From positions 411,578 to 475,577 of the forward strand of contig JAQFVV010000446.1 in assembly GCA_028023455.1 (NCBI GenBank): 64,000 bases of DNA, given 5' to 3'. Shown here piece by piece: positions 26,762 through 37,449 of the stretch; within the stretch, counting starts at the first letter, position 1, and each line of letters starts with the position of its first letter. The notes beneath the pieces were generated by a model. The model saw nothing but the letters and a program-made list of their open reading frames with translations. It did no database searches and had not been told where the DNA came from. The stretch comes from Epiperipatus broadwayi (lineage: Eukaryota; Onychophora; Udeonychophora; Euonychophora; Peripatidae). Both the position numbers and the translations under genes were made by a program.

Positions 26762-27162
26762 AAAGACTGGTTTCTACTTTTTGAATTTGTTATATATATT
26801 TAGAATTTTACTCAGCATTCTTAAATCAAATTTTTCTAATGCTTTTAAGTTGGGTTGATAGAAATTATCCAAGTCTATTATACAATAAATTAGATAAAAT
26901 AATAGTTTTATATATAAGTGCTTTAACTGTTGTAGTCGTTTGACTAAAATGAAAAACACCTATCTTTTAACTTGTTAAAAGTGACTGCAACACCATTGCG
27001 TCAATCCATTAACAAACTAAATATATATATATATATGTATTGTAAGTTCAAATAATTGATTAAATAATTTTATTTATTTATTACAAAAGATAAAAATTTT
27101 CCCTCTCCCAACTCTGTATAAAAATAACAAAAAAAAAAAAATTCAAAGAAAAAATGAAAATT

Positions 27163-27224
27163 GCGTTGACCGGGAATCGAACTTGAGTCAACCGCTATGC
27201 TCCCCACAATACCTCCAACATTGC
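27163..27224 (-). pseudogene. tRNA-Gly(TCC) pseudogene without anticodon arm
   Basis: The minus strand keeps the tRNA-Gly D-arm region (GGAGGTATTGTGGGGAGCATAG), then jumps to GGTTGACTCAAGTTCGATTCCC, lacking about 13 bases that would hold the anticodon. Acceptor pairing is damaged. It is clearly derived from the gene type at 15.8 kb. Confidence 0.8.
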
Positions 27225-27225
27225 T

Positions 27226-27255
27226 TGAGAAAAAAAAAAAAAAGGGGGGGGGGGA
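27226..27255. repeat. Adjacent A and G homopolymers
   Basis: About fifteen A followed by about eleven G. A similar A-then-G block occurs near 661-680. Confidence 0.85.
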
Positions 27256-27410
27256 CTTATATACTTGTACTGAAAATTTTACTAATATTATTATATGTTT
27301 TTTTATTTTTGATCTAAAAAATGTAATGCTAACGGTATATTTATTACGGAAAACTTAAAAATATTTTGTAGGTAATTAATTTAATTTTCTCTAACACATT
27401 CAAGTATTTT

Positions 27411-30400
27411 AAAGATGATGTGATGTGATGTGATGTATTATGGCTTCTCCTTAAACGAAGTCAAGAATATCTCAGCAATTATGCCCAGATAAACCTGTTA
27501 GCCACTTTATTTTACATTCTCCACTCTAAATTTACCCATAATCTGCTCTATCCCATTTCCACAACATAATATTTGTCAATTCTATAACCTTTATATTTAG
27601 ATCCCCCTTATCTTTTCCCAAACCCAACATAAAAACCAATAATTCACTTTCTGTATAATCACTCTTTTCATATTTATTTTTCCACAACTTCATTATATGT
27701 ACCCTTTCTGTTTTCAAACCTTTACATTCAATTAACAAATGCCTAATATTTTCTATTCCTTTCTTACATAATTTACAAAATAAATTACCCATATTTTTCC
27801 ATTTACATGTATATTCTTTTGTAGCTAAAGATCCCGTTCGAGCCCTTAAACAATAAACTACTTTCATTACTATTATCATATATTAACTCACATCTAATAT
27901 TCTGTTTATTTCTATATATATTTAAACTCTTTTTACTCTCCATACTATTTCTCCATCTCTCTAACTCCCTAGTCTTTATTAATAAATTTATTCTTTTATC
28001 CCATTCCTTACTACTATAACACTCAATAATCCTCTTAACACAATCATCCCATCTTTTGTACAAATATACTGATATAAATTCTTTATCCAAATTTTTTGCA
28101 TACCACATTACCTTTCTCACCCATCTTGTTATCTGCCTTTTACTCATAACCCAATTAAATAATATTTTAGCTATTCTTTTATTATCCATAAACTGCAATC
28201 TACCAAACATTTTCATTTTACTTTCTGCATCTCTCATATGAAAACTTGACCATCTCATTTCTCCTTGAATTGCCTCCCTTGCTGTCCATACTTCTGCATC
28301 CAGTGCATGTCTTCCTACTTCCCTTTGAGCTTTTTCTAAGTAATCTAATATCTTTTTACTAACATATAATGCATCATTACCATATGTTAACCCTGCTAAT
28401 GCAACTCCTTTCCATATAATTCTAGCTACATCATATTTATTATATGAAAACACTATTAATTTCTTTATCAATCCCTTTCTTTTCTTTGCTTCATTTATCA
28501 ATTTTTTCTCCCATTCATCCAAATAATTTTTCTGATTACTTAAAATAATTCCCAAATAAATATATCTATTCACCACACTTAGCTTAATATCTCCCAATAA
28601 AAATTCTACATCTTCTCTTTCCCCAGTATTAACCATCATTATATTTGATTTTTCTTCACTAAATTTAATCCCCATCTCTTTACCCACCCTTGCACATGTC
28701 CTCAACATAACTTCCATATCTTCTCTTTTTTATGCACACAAAAATATATCATCCACAAAAAAAAGACCTGACAAAATATATACTCCCTTATTACCTATTA
28801 ACGGTATCTCTATCCCTCTTCCTAATCTTTCTATTGCTCTTTCCATTTCATTCAAATACAACACAAACAAAATAGATGACATAGGGCATCTTTGCCTTAG
28901 TCCCATACCATTTTTAACTTTAATTGATTCTATATTCTCTAATTGATATATATAATAATTATTTTCATATAATTTCTTAATAATATCTATTAAAGCTTCA
29001 TCCATTCCCAAATTTGCTAAACTTATCCATAATCTATTTCTATTTACTCTATCATATGCCTTCTCTATATCTATAAAACTCATATATAATTGTTTACCTG
29101 CATTCCTACTCATATCCTTAAGCTGTGTAACTACAAATAAACTATCTCCTATATGCCTATATAATCGAAAACCTCCTTGCATTTCCCCCACTACATTATT
29201 CCCTTCCATCCATTTTACAACTTTACTAGCCACCATATACGAGAAAACTTTATATAAAACTGATGTTACTGCTATTGGTCTATAATTATTCAACTTTCTA
29301 TGATCCTTACCCTTTCCTTTAAATAATAACCTTACTCTTGTATTACTCCAACTACTTGGGAAAACTCTATTCTGTGCCATTTTATTAAAACAGGATAATA
29401 ACTTTACTTTTGCCCTCTATCCTAAATTCATTTCCATCTCTGTTGCCCATTCATCTAAACATCTTGCCTTCCCACTTTTCAATTTCTTCTCTAACTCATT
29501 TAGTTCATTTTCTGAAAACCTAATATTCCCATTATTATATTCTTTCATATTTTCTAACACTCTATCATTCACATCTAACATCTTTTCTATATTCATTACA
29601 TAACTATTTAAGATTCTCTCTAAATCTTCCCTAGAGCTACACTCTGTTCCCTCATCATCTAGTAATATTAACTCTCTCTTCCCTACATTTCTTCTTTTAA
29701 TATAATTCTAAAATTTTTTACTCCCATCTCTTCCACTTTTATTAATATCCTCCAACAATTTACTATTCAATTTCATTCTTTCTCTATAAATATCTATTTT
29801 AGCCAACTTCTTCTTTTCTAAGTACTTTTCCCATTTAGCATTAATATCTTTTTCACTTTTCTTATTCTTAATAGCACACTTATATTCTCTACATGCTTCT
29901 TTTCTTGCTTTTACACTTTTACTAATTCTCATTTTTATTACTTTTATTCTTCTGAATATTCTCACCTAAAACCCTATTTGCCACTTTTTTTACTTCTTTA
30001 CACCAGTCCTTATACTCATCCCCAACCCCCTCTTCTTTTATTTCTTCAACTTGTATTTTATACTCTTCCAACTTATTCTTATCATTCACTCTCCATCCAC
30101 ATCTTTCACTATTATTTCTACTTTTATTTCTATTCTCCATAACATTACTAACCATTTCAATTACAATGAAATTATGATCACTAGTGCATACTTTTTCTTC
30201 ATTATCAAACACCTTAATTTTCCGTATTTTATTTATTTCCTCTTTCTCTACCAATACATAATCTATTGTGTGAAATATATTATTTCTGGACCATGTGCAT
30301 TGTCCATCATAAATATTTAATAAATTTCCAATACTCAAATTCACTTTCTAACAAAAATTCTTCAAAAACTGTCCATTTTTATTATCTACATCATCAATTT

Positions 30401-30690
30401 CTTCAATATGTCCATTCATATCCCCTATAACCATTATTCTTTTCTCCTTTTCTTTAAAACTTTGCATATCCTTAACTAGACATCCCTATATGTTACTATT
30501 CCACTCCAATATAATTTGACTATCTCCAGTAGCTGTATAAACTATAGCCACCATCCATTCTTGTCTACCCAACCTTATTTCAAACCACAAATGTTCTTGA
30601 CATTTAACAATATTTAAATATTTTTTTGATATAACACCTATACCACCACCCCTTTTTTCTTTTTCTAACATGCACTTCCACCTATTATCA
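27411..30690 (-). pseudogene. APE-type non-LTR retrotransposon, long broken copy
   Basis: This is the longest copy of this LINE family, on the minus strand. From its 5' side: endonuclease (EEP/APE) fragments at 30671-30486 (KEKRGGGIGVISKK, then VYTATGDS) and 30344-29922; a linker at 29965-29708; reverse transcriptase at 29380-28730 with NNYRPIAVTS, motif A FIDIEKAYDRV, motif B LRQRCPMSS (usual G replaced by R) and motif C FVDD. One TAA then interrupts before the thumb and C-terminal frame 28717-27803, and a frameshift leads to 27879-27532 with the C-x2-C...H-x4-C motif. The 3' end is (CATCA)n-like, seen on the + strand as GATGTGATGTGATG at 27419. The 5' end is truncated in the endonuclease. 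It cannot encode a full protein. Possibly I- or R1-related; clade not settled. Confidence 0.85.
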
Positions 30691-31419
30691 AAAAAAGTTA
30701 TTAAAAAATTGTAATTAATGACAGAAATTCTAAAACAGTCTGCATTCTATGATAAATTATTAATGATAAAAAAATTTCTATGATAAATTATTTTGCTTAA
30801 AACGAATTAACTGAAATCGAAATCCTGCAGTTGCGGTCTTTTGTTCTCAGTTAAAAAACTGAATTTCATATCGAATAAATACAAAAAAGAGGCTAATTAC
30901 TAATTAGTATTTTTCTACTAATAATAATCACTTTAAATATGCATAAAAATATACAAGATAGTGAAATCTTATCCCCAATAAGTCGTGATAATAATAATTC
31001 TTTTTTATTTAAACTGTTCTTAAACTCGTAGCAAAATAGACTCTTCTGAGTGTGTGAAAAAGATTATTAGGATTTTATTTTATACAATACTTAGTATATT
31101 CTGTCACCACGTTTTATGCATGTATATTCTACACTGTGTAAAAATCTTTCAGTGTTCTTATTCTAAAATCTGATTGGTTGCATGCATTTGAATTAAAGCT
31201 AATTAATATATAATATAAGTTCCATACTTAGTTACTTAGAATGTCATTTAGCATTCGAGCATCATAGTGATTGACTAATTGTAAAAGCTGCATTTAGATT
31301 ATTAAACTGAGATTTTATTTTTACCTCAAATGGAATCAATCCAGTACTTTTTAAATCCAGTACAGCACTACACTAAGATATTTAATATTATTTTTTAATT
31401 ATATTCATACATATATGTG
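30691..31419. other. Unassigned AT-rich sequence
   Basis: No gene or repeat recognised. Confidence 0.45.
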
Positions 31420-31765
31420 GGCATCAGAATTATTATCTTCACCCTAACATAGAACCACCATTCTTTATGCTTAAACAAGCTCTTAATGCAGAGGCGAAAC
31501 TCTCCATACACTAACACCACTCAGTGCAAACCAGAATAATCAATGGATGCAAAGGGGTCTGGGTATATAGAGATTTTATGCACAAATCTTCTTTTATCCA
31601 TTAATTATTGTGGATTGCACTGAATGGTGCTACTGTACTATACTGAGATATTGGATGAGTAGGTAATAGATAAGGATTTTATGTACAAAACTTCTTACAT
31701 CCATTGATTACTCTGGCTTGCATTGCATGGCATTACAGTATGGAGAGTTTTGTCTCTATGGTAAG
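31420..31765. repeat. Family C element, hammerhead lost
   Basis: Left and right inverted ends are present (GCGAAACTCTCCATACA..CAATGGATGC and its reverse complement ending at about 31755). The middle retains GATATTGGATGAGTAGG, the 3' side of the ribozyme, but the CTGATGA...GAAA core is gone. A deletion derivative. Confidence 0.7.
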
Positions 31766-32825
31766 AGCCGCCTATCACAAGATTGTATAATCAATGTACA
31801 CTAATCCATATTGTACTTTTAAATTACCAATTCCTGGATAAATTTTTGGCTTTGCCTTCTTGATTAAAGACTGGAATTCCAATCTGGAACTAACACACTT
31901 ATGCATCTTGCAGTCATTTTTTACTTTTTTATACTATTTATGCTAACATTCTGACTTTTTTTAAAAAACAAAATAACCCTTAAGGTTTTAAATGCTAACT
32001 AAATTGATTGCATAATTATAGGGATCTGACATCAGGCCAGTTTTTTATTATTTAAAGATCTCAGTTTTATAGTAATTGTAGATCCCTTTCACATTTTGGC
32101 TTAAAATATTAACACCATGATTATCATACAGCTGCTCATATGCTTACCTATATTTTTGCAAGAATAGTTGTTTTAACCTCTCTATAATCATCTTTTGTAA
32201 TTTGAATAATCAGTGAACCTCCATAGTAGGGTTTGTTCCTGTCCAAAAGGTAGAATGAGTCTGACCTGATACCTCATTTTATAACTATATAAGTAAATTA
32301 GTCTGAATGGTTTTTTTAATTCATTATATTAGCTTGAATAATTTAAAAGTATAAAAAATAGCTGTTAGATGTTTAGGTGTATTAGTTTATTAGTTCCAGT
32401 TTTAAACCCATGTTTTTGATGATAAAGATAATGCCAGAAATTGTTCTGGAAAATAGATTTTATAATATTGCACAAAATAGTGCTCTTGACATCAAGCTCA
32501 AAATAGATAATTGTAGAATAATGTGAATAAAATTTGCCTTGGAAGTACCTGAGCATGCATGTGAGGTCATATGCCACTGTTACTGATATTAATCTTTGAC
32601 AGTATATACAGTTATATAAAAAATGTAAGTTAAAATCACTAAAGTAAAAAAGTTCTTAAAGAATTAAAGTAAAAAAATGTTGACAGATAAAGAAAACTAA
32701 TTACATTTATATTTATACAATTGCTAAATATAGATAAGATTAAAATCAAAATGTATAGAATACAGAATAAAGTCAAAATTTATTAAAATTATAAGATATA
32801 AAATACCAGGCACTATTATGCCAGG
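31766..32825. other. Unassigned sequence
   Basis: No gene recognised. A 70-codon frame (32365-32577, minus) has no familiar motif. Confidence 0.45.
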
Positions 32826-32940
32826 AGCCCAATTGTAAATATAGGGGATTTGAACTCAGATTTTTAAGCCACTTCAACTATCCACACTATCTCATACTAC
32901 TGATACATATGACCACACATATGCATAAAAGATAAATAAT

Positions 32941-32987
32941 CACCAATATGCATATTTCATGCTGAACCAGCACTCATCAGTTGGTCC
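32941..32987 (-). ncRNA. Hammerhead ribozyme, family A (minus copy)
   Basis: Minus strand: stem I ACCAA (32985-32981) with TTGGT (32946-32942), core CTGATGA (32980-32974), stem II GTGCTG-GTT-CAGCAT (6 bp, one G-U), GAA (32958-32956), a 2-bp stem III and predicted cleavage after A32947. All invariant core bases are present. Stem I is shorter than in the sister copy at 33015. Confidence 0.75.
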
Positions 32988-33014
32988 AGATTATCATCTC
33001 CCATACATATATAC

Positions 33015-33066
33015 AATCACCAACTGATGAGTGCTGGTTCAGCATGAAATATGTATATTGGTGATT
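33015..33066 (+). ncRNA. Hammerhead ribozyme, family A (best copy)
   Basis: Stem I AATCACCAA (33015-33023) pairs perfectly over 9 bp with TTGGTGATT (33058-33066). Core CTGATGA is 33024-33030. Stem II is GTGCTG (33031-33036), loop GTT, CAGCAT (33040-33045), 6 bp with a closing G-U. GAA is 33046-33048. Stem III is ATA/TAT around TG, or 2 bp with a four-base loop. The predicted cleavage is after A57 of T56-A57, an allowed UH site. Type I topology with a minute stem III is what PLE and retrozyme hammerheads show; such forms often act best as dimers. Self-cleavage is inferred. Confidence 0.85.
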
Positions 33067-33179
33067 TTTTTATCTTTTCTGCATATGTGTGGTCATATGT
33101 GTCAGTAGTATGAAATAGTGTGAATAGTTGAAGTGGCTTGAAAGTCTTGAGCTCAAATACTCTATATTTACAATTGGGA

Positions 33180-33650
33180 TCCAGATATAAGAGTGCCTAG
33201 TATTTCAAATCTTACATATTAAGCCTGCATTCTGTGCATCCCTCTTCTATGTATTTAAATGGATACTGTCATATACATGAGAGGTCAAAGTGACTTGAGA
33301 TCAACATGGGCATGATAACAATATTGGAATCAGCATGGGAATTGGGAATTCTATCATCAGATTTTCAATGGTATGGATGGATGAAGAGTTGGAGATTGGA
33401 GTAGAGCTTGTCCATTAAAGTATAAGGATTTGCTACCTTAATATAAACTGAGCACTGGTTGTATATATGTATGGGAGATGATAATCTAGAGCAACTAATG
33501 AGTGCTGGTTCAGCACAAAATACATATATTGGTGACTATTTATCTTTTCTGAATGTGTGTTGTCATGTGTATCAATAGTATGAGATAGAGTGGATAGTTA
33601 AAGTGGCTTGAAAGCCTGAGTTCAAATTCTCTATATTAAAATTATAATAG
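33180..33650 (+). repeat. Family A unit in tandem with preceding hammerhead
   Basis: Following the hammerhead at 33015, a full repeat body (CCTCTTCTATGTATTTAAATGG, ATCATCAGATTTTCAATGG, GATGAAGAGTTGGAG, TTAATATAAACTGAGCAC) leads to a second hammerhead at about 33490-33541. The core positions are 471 bp apart. The second core is mutated (CTAATGA at 33495, CAAA for GAAA). The same body lies at 54.24-54.54 kb. Confidence 0.8.
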
Positions 33651-33734
33651 TGACTTCAGAGAACAATAACAGCAGATAATATAAATTTCCCTGAAATTCT
33701 AAAGCAGCAGACTGTCTGCAAATTCAATAGTTGA

Positions 33735-34220
33735 AGTGACTAGAAGGCAGATTAAAGATTGAAGAAAGAAGTCAACAAATGACTGTCAGCAAAAGTGGCT
33801 GAGATTCCAGTGCAGCACACCATTGAAGGTCCAAAGAGCTTAGAGCTCTTGCAAGTTGTACCATTCTTATTATTTTTTGATATGCTTTAGAGTGGAAGTG
33901 GCTAGAAGGAAGATCAAAGAATGAAGAAAGAAGGCAACAGATGACCATTAGCAAAAGTGGCTGAGATTCCAGTGCAGCACACCATTGAAGGTCCAAAGAG
34001 CTTAGAGCTCTTGCAAGTTGTACCATTCTTATTATTTTTTGATATGCTTTAGAGTGGAAATGGCTAGAAGGAAGATCAAAGAATGAAGAAAGAAGGCAAC
34101 AGATGACCATTAGCAAAAGTGGCTGAGATTGCAGTGCAGCTCACTACTGAAAATCCAAAGAGCTTAGAGGTCTTATGGGTTATACCACACTTATTACTTT
34201 TTGATATGCCTTAAGGCTCA
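33735..34220. repeat. Three 162-bp tandem repeats
   Basis: Units start near 33735, 33897 and 34059. The second and the first part of the third are almost identical; the outer ends are more diverged. Since 162 is divisible by three, the minus strand stays open for 114 codons (33772-34116) as a repeating peptide, probably by chance. The unit shares no obvious sequence with the hammerhead families. Confidence 0.85.
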
Positions 34221-35705
34221 GACTTTATGGTTAATCACAGTGTATATTTATGATTTAATTGGATATAATACCAACAATTTAATTCAAAAAATAAATAGCT
34301 AAATGTCACTATTTGTAGGAAAGGTCAATTAATTAATTGATTATTGTTATGTATCTTGCTGTAGTGTATTCACAGCCACTCTCACACAGCAGCTGAATAC
34401 ACATCAGTTAACACAGTCGACAGAATAGATCTTCAGTTAACATAAAACTGATATCTTTAAAATATATAAAAATTACTCTAATATTAGATTTGTATAACTA
34501 TGCAAATGGATTAGTCCAAGTTCAAAACTTGAGTTTTTAAATTTCAGGATATTATCTTGACTAATGCAAAGGAACAAAAGATGTTTTCTAGATGCATAAG
34601 TGCATAAGTTAACTTGGAATTCTAGTTCAGAAATCTCTCTGGAAATGAGGAGTTTATAGCACTATACTATCGATTGTCCATTTATTACCCTTGAGTAGAG
34701 TAAAAATAATTGCCTTGGAAGCTTATAAGTAAGAATATGGAAAAGTCATGTGCTATTGTTATTAATATGTGTATTAAATTCTTTTCTAGTGACATGTGGC
34801 TGCTGTGACCCCAACTTTTAATGAGCGACCATCAAACAAATATACACTAAACAATAATAGCGAAGAGTTCTTGCTACTCCTATACATTATATATATATAT
34901 ATATAGTTCACTTCACACGACGCACTTCACGACTGTCAGCTTTCTTATCGGCTTCCCAAATTCTTTGGGGCAATTCTGCTGCTATTTGCGAACACGTTGG
35001 CTTTGCACTAGAGCGCTGCACCGGCACTTAAGCGTCTTTCCGCTATTGTCAATTAAAATTTCTCAGCATTCGTTCATTTGGTGAATTCACTGGAAATCAG
35101 AACAACGCACTTTGTTGCTTATTCTATTTATAGTTTGTTATCGTAAGCTGGAATTCAGTTTAGTTTTTAATTACACACACAATTAATTATTTATTTCCTA
35201 TAAGGCAATTTTCCATCTCTATAAATTAGTCTCTTATCAAGAAATATTTTAATCAGCAAATTTCTTGGAATCTATCGATCGTAATATTATCGCAATTAAC
35301 ATAAATTTATTTATTAAATTTAACGCTTATAAATTAGCGATCTAAATACATTTCTCTAATATATTTTTTACTTTTTCTGGAGTGCACAAACTTTTATTAA
35401 TGAAAATATAAATATTTTTAAAAATACAACAGTGACCATGCTTAGGCAATAGAATTCTGCAAACAAGCATTAATATTTAATCATCATTCATGGAATTTTG
35501 CCATTAATTGCTATCTGTTTAATATATTTGATTTCAGTATCTTAATTGTTGACCACGTGTTAAAAATTGATAAGGTTTTTTTATAGATTCACATAAATAT
35601 TTATAATTATATAGTTGGTTTCTTGAGAAATGTACGATGTTTGAGCCCTTAGTGGCAGGTTCAGCATAACTTTTCTATTTAATTGACTGTTATAAGATTT
35701 TATAT
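34221..35705. other. Unassigned sequence with a GC-richer segment
   Basis: No gene is recognised. 34900-35050 has several CpG and is less AT-rich; it could be a piece of an old element or an upstream regulatory or 5' exon segment of the GALNT gene. A (TA)n run sits at about 34885-34905. I cannot support a promoter from sequence alone. Confidence 0.4.
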
Positions 35706-36060
35706 ATATTGATGCATGTTGGGAGTAGTAAACAAGAAAAGATCGAAAACGCAATATATGGATAAGAGAACAAACAGGTGTTACTGATCTCATTGAAAAA
35801 AATAAAAGATTGAAGTGGAGTTGGGCTGGACGTATTGCTAGAAGAGATGATAATAGATGGACAATTGAAATCTTAAACTGGATTCCAAGAGATTATAAAG
35901 TACCCAGAAAGAGACCACATGTGAGATGGATGAATGAAATAAGAAAGTATGCAGGGGTAATGCGGAGAAGAGAAACTAAAGATCGGAGAAGATGGATTGA
36001 ACTTGGAGAGACGTTCATCTGAAGTGGATTGATAGTGGTTGATGTTGATGATGATATATT
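35706..36060 (+). pseudogene. RTE-like LINE 3' end
   Basis: Reading IREQTGVTDLIEKNKRLKW, then SWAGRIARRDDNRW, then RPHVRWMNEIRKYAG, RRRWIELGETFI: the known C-terminal tail of RTE-type LINEs (KWAGHxARxxDxRW...RPxxRWxDDI...WxxLxEAF). A frameshift near 35810 splits it. It ends with a short GATGATGAT-like 3' tail, typical of RTE elements. It lies about 530 bp upstream of the GALNT start codon. The same family occurs at 48.4 kb. Confidence 0.75.
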
Positions 36061-36591
36061 AATCGTTCAAGTGATAAACGGTTTGACGCAAACGCGCGTT
36101 ATGAGACTTCATTCAAAAAATATTGAATCAAAATGATGAAATAAGCTCAGTATAATAGTAATAACAATCGAATAGTTTAGCGCTTTAGCGATTATAGGAT
36201 ATTCAAATCCCGAAAACGATAAAAAGGGTGTGATCTTTAAACTTTTAATTCCCTAGTTTGCCACTCCATCATTGCACTAAACAACATAAGACAGTAAAAG
36301 CAATAAAAACTACGCTTTGCATTTAGATACATAAATTAGTGTGTGTGCATTCCTGAATATCAGAATTGTCGATTGTAAACGGATTGTTTCCGCACCTTTT
36401 GTTACAAACATTTTACGCAGCCAAGTTGAACGCTTTAAAATTAGTTCAAGGTAGTTTTACAATTCATCGTTTAATTTATTTATTTTTCAATTGATTAACC
36501 TCGTTTTTTCTACTAATTTTCCATAAATAAGAGATATTGAAAAAGAATTACTTCGCATGAAAATACTTTTAAAAATAATAGAAGCAGTAAA
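36061..36591 (+). promoter_or_regulatory. GALNT upstream region (5' UTR or promoter, unproven)
   Basis: The sequence between the RTE tail and the start codon is unique, with several CpG dinucleotides near 36075-36100, otherwise AT-rich. No clear TATA box or initiator can be chosen. By position it should hold at least part of the 5' UTR, or an intron if there is an upstream non-coding exon. Confidence 0.35.
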
Positions 36592-37118
36592 ATGGTCGCT
36601 TTTTTAAAATTAATAAAGAGGACAGTCGCAGTCTGGGTATTTAAACCCTATCAGCGGAAATACGTTAATCACTTTGTATTGTTTTTAATTTTTTGTTCGA
36701 TTCTATTAATTATTTTAATTGGATTTAAACTTCTGTACATAAATAGTTACAGGATAATTAAAACAGAAATTTGGGAAGAAACATCTAGTCATATTCTGGA
36801 TAATCTTTATACAAAAGCGAAAATAAAAAAAGTACTACCAGCTTCAAACTCTGGATTTTCAGATAAGGAATTTGTTACATCTAATACCAAAAAGGATTCT
36901 GGATTTGATTTTGTAAATCTAGAACTTTATAAGAATTTAATACCGGTTACATTTGCTATAATTCCAGGAGCTGGCCAAAATGGAACAGAATTCAATATTC
37001 TTTTATCGCCAGAAGAAGAAAAATTAAAAAACCATTTGTTCAAAGCCGAAAAGTTTAATATTTATGCAAGCGACCGAATTTCTTTGGAACGTTCTATACC
37101 AGATTTTAGACCGGCAGT
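36592..37118 (+). CDS. Polypeptide GalNAc-transferase, exon 1
   Basis: First coding exon of a polypeptide N-acetylgalactosaminyltransferase, a Golgi type II membrane enzyme that starts mucin-type O-glycosylation by moving GalNAc from UDP-GalNAc to Ser/Thr. The start AAAATGG has A at -3 and G at +4. Residues 1-27 are a basic cytosolic tail, 28-50 (FVLFLIFCSILLIILIGFKL...) the signal anchor, then a lysine-rich stem. From about residue 123 comes the family pattern: PGAGQNG, LSPEEEKLK, FNIYASDRISLERSIPDFRP. A GTAAGA donor at 37119 ends the exon in phase 2, and joining to 52681 creates V176-C177 at the conserved Cys. By eye nearest to GALNT2/14/16, which is tentative. The gene continues past the window, so it is not complete here. 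Confidence 0.93.
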
Positions 37119-37337
37119 GTAAGAAATTATTAATATTTTTTTATTTATAATTATTATATTTCTAATATAAATTTGATGTTCCAGAATGATTAACAAATAA
37201 CACTTGCACGCATTCATATATATATATATATACCCAGTGAGAAGCTATCATGAAATAAATTATGACAACGCTGGGCTACTGAATCTTAGGGACAGACAAC
37301 AAATAGATAGCATACTAAGTATTGCCAGGTTGTGGTT

Positions 37338-37449
37338 GTTTTTTTCTTATTTTTTTCATGTGTCATAGCATCGGCTGGGAAGCCAACCGCTAACCCGGGA
37401 CACCTGCTTGTAAGGCAAATGTGCTGACCTCTCGACCACCAACGCTTGA
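37338..37449 (-). mobile_element. tRNA-derived SINE in GALNT intron 1
   Basis: Minus-strand copy of the SINE at 26.66 kb: GCGTTGGTGGTCGAGAGGTC, CTTACAAGCAGGTG with a TAC-like loop, CCCGGGTTAGCGGTT, GATGCTATGACACATG and an A-rich tail. CAGGTTGT-G/T repeats flank it (37326 and 37450), an imperfect target-site duplication. Confidence 0.85.

Larger units (their letters stand above)
32826..33179. repeat. Family A hammerhead element, inverted pair
   Basis: GAGCCCAATTGTAAATATAG at the left reappears as its reverse complement at 33160-33177. The arms (32826-33000, 33011-33179) stay complementary through the outer CACATATG..GTCATATG block and the hammerheads. The whole is a palindrome of about 350 bp with two outward-facing ribozymes. 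The outer ends carry GAGTTCAAAT-like sequence resembling a pol III B box, a possible tRNA-derived end. Confidence 0.85.

Noticed and set aside
30051-30320. 89-codon + strand frame
   Set aside because: Antisense shadow of the LINE endonuclease region.
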